Shown: piece by piece, positions 21,715-28,330 of the stretch
How positions within the stretch are numbered: the first letter of the stretch is position 1
Layout of the letters: every line of letters begins with the position of its first letter
Assembly (NCBI GenBank): GCA_964370235.1
Contig: CAYJIL010000020.1
Coordinates: 1 to 28,330, forward strand
DNA from: CAYJIL01 sp964370235
GTDB taxonomy: Bacteria; Bacteroidota; Bacteroidia; Bacteroidales; Rikenellaceae
Direction of reading: 5' to 3'
DNA: 28,330 nucleotides
Notes under the pieces: model-generated
What the model was told of the DNA's origin: nothing
Seen by the model: only the letters and a program-made list of their open reading frames with translations
The model's database searches: none
Position numbers and translations under genes: made by a program

Positions 21715-23781
21715 ATGGGTTCTGTATTTGATCTTGTATCACCATACTCGCCTACGGGCGACCAACCAGAGGCTATTAAAGAGCTAACGGATGCAATAAA
21801 GAGCGGAGTACCCTACTCTACCCTTTGGGGAGTGACGGGCTCGGGAAAGACCTTTACTATGGCAAATGTAATTGCTCAATGTTCGAGACCTACGCTTATT
21901 CTTAGCCACAATAAAACTTTGGCAGCGCAGCTGTATAGCGAGTTCAAAGCATTCTTCCCCAACAATGCGGTAGAGTACTTTGTCTCCTACTATGACTACT
22001 ACCAGCCAGAGGCATATATTGCACAAACCGACACATATATTGAAAAAGATCTTGCCATTAATGACGAGATAGAGAAGTTGCGATTGAGCGCAAGTTCGGC
22101 ACTACTGTCGGGCAGGCGTGATGTAATTGTAGTTTCATCGGTATCGTGCCTTTATGGTATTGGTAACCCCGAAGATTTTCATGCCAACACAACTACGCTG
22201 ATGGTGGGTGAGACATACCCTCGCATTGAGCTTTTGCGCCGCCTTGCCGATGCTCTGTATAGCCGTAGCGACATAGAATTTATTCGTGGTAGATTTAGAG
22301 TAAAAGGCGACACAGTAGATGTGTATGCAGCATATAGCGACACAGCATATCGCATCGTATATTTTGAGGATGAAATAGAGGATATTTTTATCATAGACCC
22401 GATGACTGGTGCTCGAATTAGCAAGGTGGATATGGTGACTATATACCCAGCAAATAACTTTATCACTACAAGAGACCGCATTAACTCTGCCATTAATCAA
22501 ATTCAAGATGATATGATGGCTCAAGTTCGCATTTTTGAGGAGCAGCAACGAGGGCTAGAGGCAAAAAGGCTAAAGAGCCGTGTAGAGTTTGATCTAGAGA
22601 TGATTAAAGAGGTTGGTTACTGTTCGGGTATAGAGAACTATTCACGCTATTTTGATGGCAGGGCTGCTGGTAGCCGACCATTCTGCTTGCTAGATTATTT
22701 CTCGGGAGATTTCTTAACCTTTGTTGACGAAAGCCACGTTACACTACCACAGGTAAAGGCAATGTTTGGAGGTGATTTCTCTCGCAAAAAAAATCTTGTA
22801 GATTATGGTTTTAGACTACCTTCGGCAATGGATAATAGGCCGTTAAAGTTTGAGGAGTTTGAGGCGCTAACTGGGCAAACACTATATGTTAGTGCGACCC
22901 CTGCCGATTATGAGCTAAAGATGAGCGAAGGTATCGTGGTTGAACAGTTTATTAGGCCAACGGGCTTGCTCGATCCACCAATTGCAATACAGCCAACAGA
23001 GAATCAAATCGACCATTTGGTAGAAGAGATAAGCCAAACCATTGCCAAAGACGAGAGGGTAATTATTACCACCCTTACAAAACGTATGGCTGAAGAGTTG
23101 AGCAAATATCTTGAGAATATATCGATGCGATGTAGGTATATGCACTCGGAGATTGACAATATGGAACGTATTGCACTGCTAGAGGATTTTAGGAAAGGAT
23201 TATTTGATATTCTTGTTGGGGTAAACCTACTGCGTGAGGGTATCGACCTACCCGAAGTATCGCTAGTAGCAATTATGGATGCCGACAAAGAGGGTTTCTT
23301 GCGCTCGGCTCGTTCGCTTACACAAACAGCAGGTCGTGCAGCACGTAATGTTAATGGTAGGGTGATTATGTATGCCGATAGAATTACGGATTCTATGCAA
23401 AAAACCATTGACGAAACCCACGAAAGACGAGCAAAACAGCAAGAGTATAACCGCAAGCATGGCATTACACCTCGCCAGATACACAAGGCTAATAATCGCT
23501 CTATTATTACGGGAGATATTATTGACAATCTGCCCAAAGATGATGCAACTGTTACCTACGATGTACCATATACTCTGGGACGAGGGCTCGGTTTTGTTGC
23601 CGAAGATAAGGAGAGTTATGTTACATATGATATGGACAAGCTCGACAGAGAGATTGCAAGCGAAAGAGCACAAATGGAGGCTGCATCACGAGTGCTTGAC
23701 TTCTCGACAGCAGCTAAACATCGAGATCAAATGTACAAGCTAGAGCACTTGCGCAGCAAAATCATAAAGCAGCAAGATTAG
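21715..23781 (+). CDS. uvrB: Excinuclease ABC subunit UvrB
   Basis: DNA damage-verification helicase of nucleotide excision repair, working with UvrA and UvrC. The 688-residue protein has Walker A GVTGSGKT at 39-46, the DNA-probing beta-hairpin motif YYDYYQPEAY, the helicase motif DESHVT, motif VI QTAGRAARN, and the C-terminal UVR domain that contacts UvrC (about 648-688). Full length. The start ATG 21715 gives MGSVFDLVSPYSPTGDQP, as in homologues. It ends 12 bases before a strong hairpin. Confidence 0.97.
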   Translation: MGSVFDLVSPYSPTGDQPEAIKELTDAIKSGVPYSTLWGVTGSGKTFTMANVIAQCSRPTLILSHNKTLAAQLYSEFKAFFPNNAVEYFVSYYDYYQPEAYIAQTDTYIEKDLAINDEIEKLRLSASSALLSGRRDVIVVSSVSCLYGIGNPEDFHANTTTLMVGETYPRIELLRRLADALYSRSDIEFIRGRFRVKGDTVDVYAAYSDTAYRIVYFEDEIEDIFIIDPMTGARISKVDMVTIYPANNFITTRDRINSAINQIQDDMMAQVRIFEEQQRGLEAKRLKSRVEFDLEMIKEVGYCSGIENYSRYFDGRAAGSRPFCLLDYFSGDFLTFVDESHVTLPQVKAMFGGDFSRKKNLVDYGFRLPSAMDNRPLKFEEFEALTGQTLYVSATPADYELKMSEGIVVEQFIRPTGLLDPPIAIQPTENQIDHLVEEISQTIAKDERVIITTLTKRMAEELSKYLENISMRCRYMHSEIDNMERIALLEDFRKGLFDILVGVNLLREGIDLPEVSLVAIMDADKEGFLRSARSLTQTAGRAARNVNGRVIMYADRITDSMQKTIDETHERRAKQQEYNRKHGITPRQIHKANNRSIITGDIIDNLPKDDATVTYDVPYTLGRGLGFVAEDKESYVTYDMDKLDREIASERAQMEAASRVLDFSTAAKHRDQMYKLEHLRSKIIKQQD

Positions 23782-23793
23782 CAAAATATAAAA

Positions 23794-23838
23794 GCTACAA
23801 AAGGGGTGATCAACAGTGTTGATCACCCCTTTTGTAGC
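23794..23838. terminator. Bidirectional hairpin between uvrB and tRNA-Arg
   Basis: Two perfectly complementary 21-base arms (23794-23814 and 23818-23838) with a 3-base loop. On the minus strand the stem is followed by TTTTATATTTT, a good terminator for the fabH-tRNA unit; uvrB reads into the other side. The right arm includes the last four bases of the tRNA gene. Confidence 0.88.
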
Positions 23839-23906
23839 CTCGCCCAGACTCGAACTGGAATCTAAAGTTTAGGAAACTTTCATTCTATCCCTTGAACTAC
23901 AAGGCC
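23835..23906 (-). tRNA. tRNA-Arg (anticodon CCU)
   Basis: The cloverleaf can be drawn in full: acceptor GGCCTTG/CGAGGCT with a G1-U72 wobble, D-stem GTTC/GAAT, anticodon stem AAAGT/ACTTT with loop TTCCTAA (anticodon CCT, reads AGG), T-arm TCCAG-TTCGAGT-CTGGG, discriminator A. CCA is not encoded. It lies 13 bases after fabH on the same strand, so it is probably the last element of that transcript. Confidence 0.93.
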
Positions 23907-23919
23907 AAACCTTATATCC

Positions 23920-24945
23920 TTATTCGCCTTGGTTAGCTTGCGCTACCTTGTCGCCATCGTAAGCCCACTTTAGGTACATTGCACCCCAAGTAAAACCACC
24001 ACCAAATGTAGCAAACAAAAGATTGTCGCCTTTCTTTAGCTTACGCTCATAATCCCATAGACACAATGGAAGTGTTGCACCCGTTGTGTTACCATATTTT
24101 TGGATATTAATCATACACTGATCTTCTGGTAGACCGATGCGGTTAGCAGTTGCAGTGATGATGCGTATATTTGCTTGGTGTGGTACTAGGAATGTGATAT
24201 CTTCTGACTTGAGGTTATTGCGCTCCATGATAGAAACAGTAGCCTCTGCCATTTTAGAAACCGCAGCCTTAAATACAACTTGACCCTCTTGGTGAACGAA
24301 GTGTTGACGCTGTCTAACTGTTTCGTGGTTTGCAGGATGTGCCGAACCACCAGCCTTTAGGTGTAGGTGAACACCACCGTTACCGTCTGAATGAAGAACA
24401 GAGTCTTGAACACCCATTCCCTCTTCGTTAGCCTCAACTAGCACAGCACCTGCACCATCGCCAAAGATTGGACAAACTGCACGGTCTGTATAGTCTACAA
24501 TTGCAGACATTTTATCAGCTCCAACAACAACTACCTTTTTGCAATTACCACTCTCGACATATGATGCTGCCGTTTGTAGGGCAAAAAGAAAACCGCTACA
24601 CGCTGCACTAATATCAAACGCAAAAGCATTTGTCATACCTGCACCGCTCGCGATTAGGTTACCTGTCGAAGGAAACAACATATCAGGAGTTACAGTAGCA
24701 CAAATCACTAGATCAATATCTAGTGGATCTACACCACTCTTTGCCAAAAGCTGCTCACATGCCTTGATACCCATGTATGAAGTACCTAGACCTTCGCCCT
24801 TTAGAATGTGTCTTGTTTTAACGCCAATTCGAGACATGATCCACTCATCGGAAGTGTCTACCATTGTGCTTAATTCTTGGTTATTAAGTATATACTCGGG
24901 GAGGTAACCACCAACCCCAGTTATAGCTGCTCTAATTTTTTTCAT
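23920..24945 (-). CDS. fabH: Beta-ketoacyl-ACP synthase III
   Basis: Starts fatty-acid synthesis by condensing acetyl-CoA (or a branched acyl-CoA) with malonyl-ACP. The 341-residue protein has the catalytic triad: Cys116 (DISAACSGFLF), His256 (VPHQANIRI) and Asn286 (YGNTTGAT). GVKTRHI near the N-terminus is the CoA-binding region. Its start overlaps plsX by 14 bases, indicating coupling. It includes an insertion around 195-220 (KAGGSAHPANHETVRQ), also seen in Bacteroidota FabH proteins. Confidence 0.95.
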   Translation of the reverse strand: MKKIRAAITGVGGYLPEYILNNQELSTMVDTSDEWIMSRIGVKTRHILKGEGLGTSYMGIKACEQLLAKSGVDPLDIDLVICATVTPDMLFPSTGNLIASGAGMTNAFAFDISAACSGFLFALQTAASYVESGNCKKVVVVGADKMSAIVDYTDRAVCPIFGDGAGAVLVEANEEGMGVQDSVLHSDGNGGVHLHLKAGGSAHPANHETVRQRQHFVHQEGQVVFKAAVSKMAEATVSIMERNNLKSEDITFLVPHQANIRIITATANRIGLPEDQCMINIQKYGNTTGATLPLCLWDYERKLKKGDNLLFATFGGGFTWGAMYLKWAYDGDKVAQANQGE

Positions 24946-25885
24946 CGAAAAATCTCTCTCTTATTCTTTCAACGATCTGAGATTTGATAGTTTTTTCGGT
25001 TTGAAGAACCATATTCATGATTGCTCTAGCCGAAGAACATCCGTGACCTATAATCACATTGGAGTTGATACCTAGGATAGGCGTTCCACCCTCAATCTCG
25101 TAGTTGAAGTCGTTTATCAACTTTGGAAGATTATCCATATCACGTAGTGCGTGATATACACCTTCTGCTTGTTTTAAAAGAGCATTGCCCATGAAACCAT
25201 CACAAACAAGAACGTCTGCATGCTTACCAGTGAACATATGCTTTGATTCGACATTGCCAACAAAGTTAAATTCGCTACTTCCGTTCATAAGAGCAAAAGC
25301 TGCCTTTGTTTGTGCGTTTCCTTTCTCGTCCTCTTCTCCAATATTTAGTAGACCTACACGTGGATTTTCAACACCCATAACCGCACTAGCATATACACTA
25401 CCAATGATAGCATATTGATAGAGCACTTCGGGCTTACAATCAATGTTAAGACCTACATCCAATAGGAGCGTACCTCTTTCGGTAACAGATGGAATTAGTG
25501 TCGAAATTGTTGGGCGAATAACACCCTCAATAGGCTTGATAGCGTGCATAGACCCCACTAGCATTGCGCCCGTAGAACCTGCACTTGCAAAACCATCTAT
25601 CTTGCCTGCGCCAAGATAGCCAAAACCTACTGCAATACTTGAGTTAGGTTTCTTTATAAATGCTTGCGCCGGAGAGTCATTCATATCGATAACCTCAGTC
25701 GTAGGCACAATCTCAAACTTTGAGATGTCGGCACCTAGGCTGTTTAGTTTTGATTCGATAGCGTCTTTGTCTCCAAAAAGAGTAATCTGACTACCCTGTG
25801 CAATGCGGCTAGATGCCATAAAAGCACCTTCAACCACTACATCAGGAGCATAGTCACCCCCCATTGCGTCTAATCCTATTTTCAT
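24932..25885 (-). CDS. plsX: Phosphate acyltransferase PlsX
   Basis: Converts acyl-ACP to acyl-phosphate for phospholipid synthesis; membrane-associated. The 317-residue protein begins MKIGLDAMGGDYAPD, the family signature, and contains ASAGSTGAMLVGS, LLDVGLN and VCDGFMGNALLK. I chose ATG 25885; a longer frame reaches a TTG at 25930 but adds residues not found in PlsX. Part of the conserved DUF177-rpmF-plsX-fabH cluster, overlapping fabH. Confidence 0.95.
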   Translation of the reverse strand: MKIGLDAMGGDYAPDVVVEGAFMASSRIAQGSQITLFGDKDAIESKLNSLGADISKFEIVPTTEVIDMNDSPAQAFIKKPNSSIAVGFGYLGAGKIDGFASAGSTGAMLVGSMHAIKPIEGVIRPTISTLIPSVTERGTLLLDVGLNIDCKPEVLYQYAIIGSVYASAVMGVENPRVGLLNIGEEDEKGNAQTKAAFALMNGSSEFNFVGNVESKHMFTGKHADVLVCDGFMGNALLKQAEGVYHALRDMDNLPKLINDFNYEIEGGTPILGINSNVIIGHGCSSARAIMNMVLQTEKTIKSQIVERIRERFFDEKN

Positions 25886-25964
25886 CAAGCAATTCTTATA
25901 AAGCCATAAATAGTAGACTATGCCCCTCAAAAAAAGAGCATAGCAATAACATTTAGCCCAAAAT

Positions 25965-26001
25965 CTCTCTCTTTAACCCAAAGTTTCGATTAAAGAGAGA
26001 G
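25965..26001 (-). repeat. Hairpin between rpmF and plsX
   Basis: CTCTCTCTTTAA (25965-25976) and its perfect complement (25990-26001) with a 13-base loop. On the minus strand it is followed by ATTTTGG, too short a T-run for a strong terminator, so partial termination or mRNA processing between the ribosomal and lipid genes is likely. Confidence 0.6.
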
Positions 26002-26037
26002 TATGGTCTAATTATACTAACTTAGTGTAAGGGGAAA

Positions 26038-26220
26038 TTACTCCGCCTTTACTACGATAGCCTGCTTACCTCTGTAGTAGCCACACTCTGGGCATACACG
26101 GTGGTAAAGGATTGAAGTACCGCAGTTAGAACAAGCAGCTAGCGTTGGAAGCGTAGCCTTGTAATGAGTTCTTCTTTTATCTCGTCTTTGCTTCGAGATT
26201 CGGTGTTTAGGATGTGCCAT
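26038..26220 (-). CDS. rpmF: 50S ribosomal protein L32
   Basis: A 60-residue basic protein of the large ribosomal subunit, starting MAHPKHRISKQRRDKRR. The zinc-ribbon Cys residues are all present (Cys30, 33, 43, 46; CSNC and CPEC), so this is the zinc-binding form. It sits between the DUF177 gene and plsX, the usual place. Confidence 0.97.
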   Translation of the reverse strand: MAHPKHRISKQRRDKRRTHYKATLPTLAACSNCGTSILYHRVCPECGYYRGKQAIVVKAE

Positions 26221-26260
26221 TTCTATCTATTTTTTAATCGTTGACCTTATCGGTAAATTA

Positions 26261-26845
26261 CTATTTTTTGTTTATTTTACTCAGTATACTCTCTAGCTCC
26301 TCGTCGCCAAAATCGATGTCATCGTCGTCATCGCCGAAATCGACACCAAAATCGTCATCGTCAGAAGCTACAATAAAGCGTCCTAACATATCTTCGTTAC
26401 ACTGGCTTATTCCATCCTCATCTTCGGGATGTACTCTTTGCACTGGTAGCGAAAGTATCATGCTCTCATATATATATGATGCAAGATTAAGGTAGTTGTC
26501 GCTAGGATTAATCCATAGCACCTCTTCTTGAGAGTTTACACCCTCGGCAATATCGTACTCTGGCTCTAAAACCTCGCTAGAGAATTTTACAAACAACCTG
26601 CCTGTAAATGTTACCTCTTGCCAAAAAAGTTCGAGACAACGATCACAAACTACCTCTATTTCCCCTTCGATGGATACATTTAGCACCATAAAAGCGGGGT
26701 GACGCTCTAGTTCCACTACGGCTTTACCCTTGCCATTTTGCACCTCTGTCTCCTTAAATTCATCGAACAAAGAGGGCTCAATCTCAAAGTTAAAAGTATG
26801 AGTACCAGCCGAAAGCGATTGATATGCAATATCGTATTTTCCCAT
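26261..26845 (-). CDS. DUF177 (YceD) family protein, large-subunit rRNA-associated
   Basis: The 194-residue protein contains the YceD signature Cys pair VCDRCLE (about 82-88) and ends with an acidic low-complexity tail (about 160-182) built from repeats such as DDDDFG and DDDDDIDFG. YceD proteins are always next to rpmF and are linked to 23S rRNA accumulation and ribosome assembly. The frame extends upstream to a TTG at 26857; I chose ATG 26845 (MGKYDIAYQSLS), which fits family N-termini. The gap of 40 bases to rpmF suggests a single transcript. Confidence 0.85.
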   Translation of the reverse strand: MGKYDIAYQSLSAGTHTFNFEIEPSLFDEFKETEVQNGKGKAVVELERHPAFMVLNVSIEGEIEVVCDRCLELFWQEVTFTGRLFVKFSSEVLEPEYDIAEGVNSQEEVLWINPSDNYLNLASYIYESMILSLPVQRVHPEDEDGISQCNEDMLGRFIVASDDDDFGVDFGDDDDDIDFGDEELESILSKINKK

Positions 26846-26952
26846 TCTCTTAGCCAAATAGCGTTAAAATAATGGCACAAAGTAAATCATTTTTTCGCTA
26901 ATAAAAAAATCGTTCGCACCATTATCCATATTTTATAACAGATTTGCAGCTA

Positions 26953-27948
26953 CTAAAATGGCTTAAAACCCATAATACTGCGCACCTCTGCCACGGTTTT
27001 TGTAGCACTTTCACGAGCCTTTTCGGCACCCTCTTTTGCCACCTTGCGCAGATAGTCGTCGTTTGAACGCACATCTTTTATTCTCTCACGAATTGGAGCA
27101 ACAACAGTGATTATATCTTCGGCAATCTGCTTTTTCATATCACCATAACGTATTGCGCCATCTTGGTATTGCTTCATAAAGAAATCGACAGCCGATGGGT
27201 CTGATACGATTTTCATCATCGTAAACAGATTAGACACAGGCTCGCTCATTGGAGCCTCTGGGTCTACTTGCCCACTATCGGTAACCGCTTTCATTACTTT
27301 TTTGCGAATTACGTTATCCTCGTCTACTAGATAGATACCGTTTCCTTCGCTCTTGCCCATCTTGCCCGAACCATCAAGACCCGGAACTTTAATTAGCTCG
27401 CCCGTGCCACCACTATATGGTTGGCTCTCGGGGAAACACTCCACCGAATACATATTATTGAAACGACGTGCAAACTTGCGAGTCATCTCTAGGTGCTGCT
27501 CTTGGTCTTTACCAACAGGCACCATGTCCGCCTTGTGTATAAGAATGTCTGCCGCCATCAAAACAGGGTAGGTCAAAAGACCTGCATTTACATTCTCTGA
27601 ATGCTTGCGCACTTTCTCTTTAAAGGATGCAGTACGCTCAAGCTCGCCTATATATGCATGCATATTCATAAGCAGATATAGCTCAGCCGTCTCTGGCAGG
27701 TCGCTTTGCAGGTAAATTGCAGCAGCGTCAGGGTCGAGACCAGCACCCAAATACTCTGCAAATACGTTCTTAACATTGTCGTGCAACTTAGTTACATCGG
27801 GATGCGTGGTAAGCGAGTGGTAATCGGCAATAAAAAAGTAGCACTGGTTATCGTGCTGCATTTTTGTGAAGTTGCGAAGTGCACCAAAGTAGTTACCAAG
27901 GTGCAGATTACCCGTAGAGCGAATACCGCTCACAACTATCTTTTTCAT
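26953..27948 (-). CDS. trpS: Tryptophanyl-tRNA synthetase
   Basis: Class I aminoacyl-tRNA synthetase charging tRNA-Trp. The 331-residue protein has the HIGH-type motif GNLHLGN at 13-19 and a KMSKS-type loop KMGKS at 196-200. Full bacterial length. It has its own consensus promoter at 28011-28042 and lies 107 bases before the DUF177 gene on the same strand; the gap has no clear terminator and a poor promoter match. Confidence 0.96.
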   Translation of the reverse strand: MKKIVVSGIRSTGNLHLGNYFGALRNFTKMQHDNQCYFFIADYHSLTTHPDVTKLHDNVKNVFAEYLGAGLDPDAAAIYLQSDLPETAELYLLMNMHAYIGELERTASFKEKVRKHSENVNAGLLTYPVLMAADILIHKADMVPVGKDQEQHLEMTRKFARRFNNMYSVECFPESQPYSGGTGELIKVPGLDGSGKMGKSEGNGIYLVDEDNVIRKKVMKAVTDSGQVDPEAPMSEPVSNLFTMMKIVSDPSAVDFFMKQYQDGAIRYGDMKKQIAEDIITVVAPIRERIKDVRSNDDYLRKVAKEGAEKARESATKTVAEVRSIMGFKPF

Positions 27949-28010
27949 ATATTTTGTTTATGCTTAATGTAGTTACTTTGTACCAAAAACACGGCACAAT
28001 CGTTAATCTA

Positions 28011-28042
28011 CAAAAGTAACCAAATTTAGTTAAGATTCAAAA
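28011..28042 (-). promoter_or_regulatory. trpS promoter
   Basis: TTTTG (28042-28038), 19 bases, TACTTTTG (28018-28011) on the minus strand: a full match to the Bacteroidota consensus, 62 bases before the trpS ATG. Confidence 0.8.
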
Positions 28043-28210
28043 TTTAGTAGTAGGGGCACAAAAAGTGCATAAAGTTTTGCTTTGCACAAAACGGGCACTC
28101 AAGCACTCACAACAGACACTATGTCAACTTAGTAGAGCACACAAAGTCGCTTTATAGACACACAAAAAACCAAGTGTTTCAAAAAAAAGAGAGCGAAAAT
28201 ATTACATTTA

Positions 28211-28242
28211 TTTTGCATAATTAAAAAATATCCATACCTTTG
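28211..28242 (+). promoter_or_regulatory. tRNA-Lys promoter
   Basis: TTTTG (28211-28215), 19 bases, TACCTTTG (28235-28242): a full consensus match, with the -7 ending 37 bases before the tRNA 5' end. Confidence 0.82.
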
Positions 28243-28279
28243 TTGTCGCAAATAAAGGGGGTGTCTCCTTATGATTACC

Positions 28280-28330
28280 GATTCCGTAGCTCAGCTGGTA
28301 GAGCACAACACTTTTAATGTTGGGGTCCTG
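28280..28330 (+). tRNA. tRNA-Lys (anticodon UUU), cut by window end
   Basis: Starts GATTCCG with TAGCTC, D-loop AGCTGGTA, GAGC, then anticodon stem CAACA/TGTTG around CTTTTAA (anticodon TTT). The T-arm and the 3' acceptor lie beyond the window edge. Confidence 0.92.

Larger units (their letters stand above)
27949..28279. other. Intergenic region between trpS and tRNA-Lys
   Basis: Contains the trpS promoter and the tRNA-Lys promoter facing apart. The middle (about 28045-28205) is AT-rich with weak dyads (for example around 28066-28089) and no convincing gene. Confidence 0.6.

Noticed and set aside
22135..23743. Several open frames of 100-180 codons in other frames within uvrB
   Set aside because: They overlap a full-length conserved uvrB, have no family motifs and show low-complexity, Ser-rich translations typical of shadow frames.
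25886..25930. N-terminal extension of plsX
   Set aside because: It starts at TTG and adds residues before the conserved MKIGLDAMGG start.
1..28330. CRISPR array, insertion sequence or prophage
   Set aside because: No regularly spaced repeats, transposase or phage genes were found.

Overview
The window looks like a chromosomal segment from an anaerobic Bacteroidales (Bacteroidota), probably gut-associated. Three things point there. The promoters repeatedly match the Bacteroides-type pattern (TTTG, 19 bases, TAnnTTTG) and Shine-Dalgarno sites are absent. The leucine operon and the DUF177-rpmF-plsX-fabH cluster are arranged as in Bacteroidales. The gene set includes a lipoprotein with an acidic stretch after the lipid Cys, MeaB, a DUF4838 glycosidase-like protein and an oxygen-sensitive glycyl radical enzyme. 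The genus cannot be set from the sequence alone. No insertion sequence, prophage or CRISPR array was seen.

Left part, minus strand: a truncated lipoprotein gene with an apparent frameshift (1-381); the leucine operon leuA-leuC-leuD-(citramalate synthase-like)-leuB (6710 down to 481), with a likely terminator and internal promoter; and a MATE efflux gene (8249-6951). Plus strand: meaB, an uncatalogued 44-residue membrane protein and an inositol-monophosphatase/HisN-type phosphatase form a tight operon (8481-10486).

Middle, plus strand (10.6-19.2 kb): the most interesting region. A secreted DUF4838 protein is followed 2 bases later by a ChbR-like AraC regulator. Then comes a promoter region with repeated TAGCGTA-type motifs, a glycyl-radical activating enzyme, a 712-residue glycyl radical enzyme with an unusual Gly-Cys-Asn-Trp active-site loop, a small cupin protein, a second AraC regulator and a flavodoxin/2[4Fe-4S] (EFR1) protein. 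I read this as a regulated, oxygen-sensitive catabolic module of unknown substrate, with EFR1 as a candidate electron donor to the activase. Both AraC genes carry strong hairpins inside their 5' coding regions.

Right part: a PLP aminotransferase (minus), a BASS-type transporter and uvrB (plus), then a minus-strand cluster trpS, DUF177, rpmF, plsX, fabH and tRNA-Arg(CCU). This ends at a 21-bp hairpin whose stem includes the last bases of the tRNA. The window closes inside a tRNA-Lys(UUU) gene with a consensus promoter.
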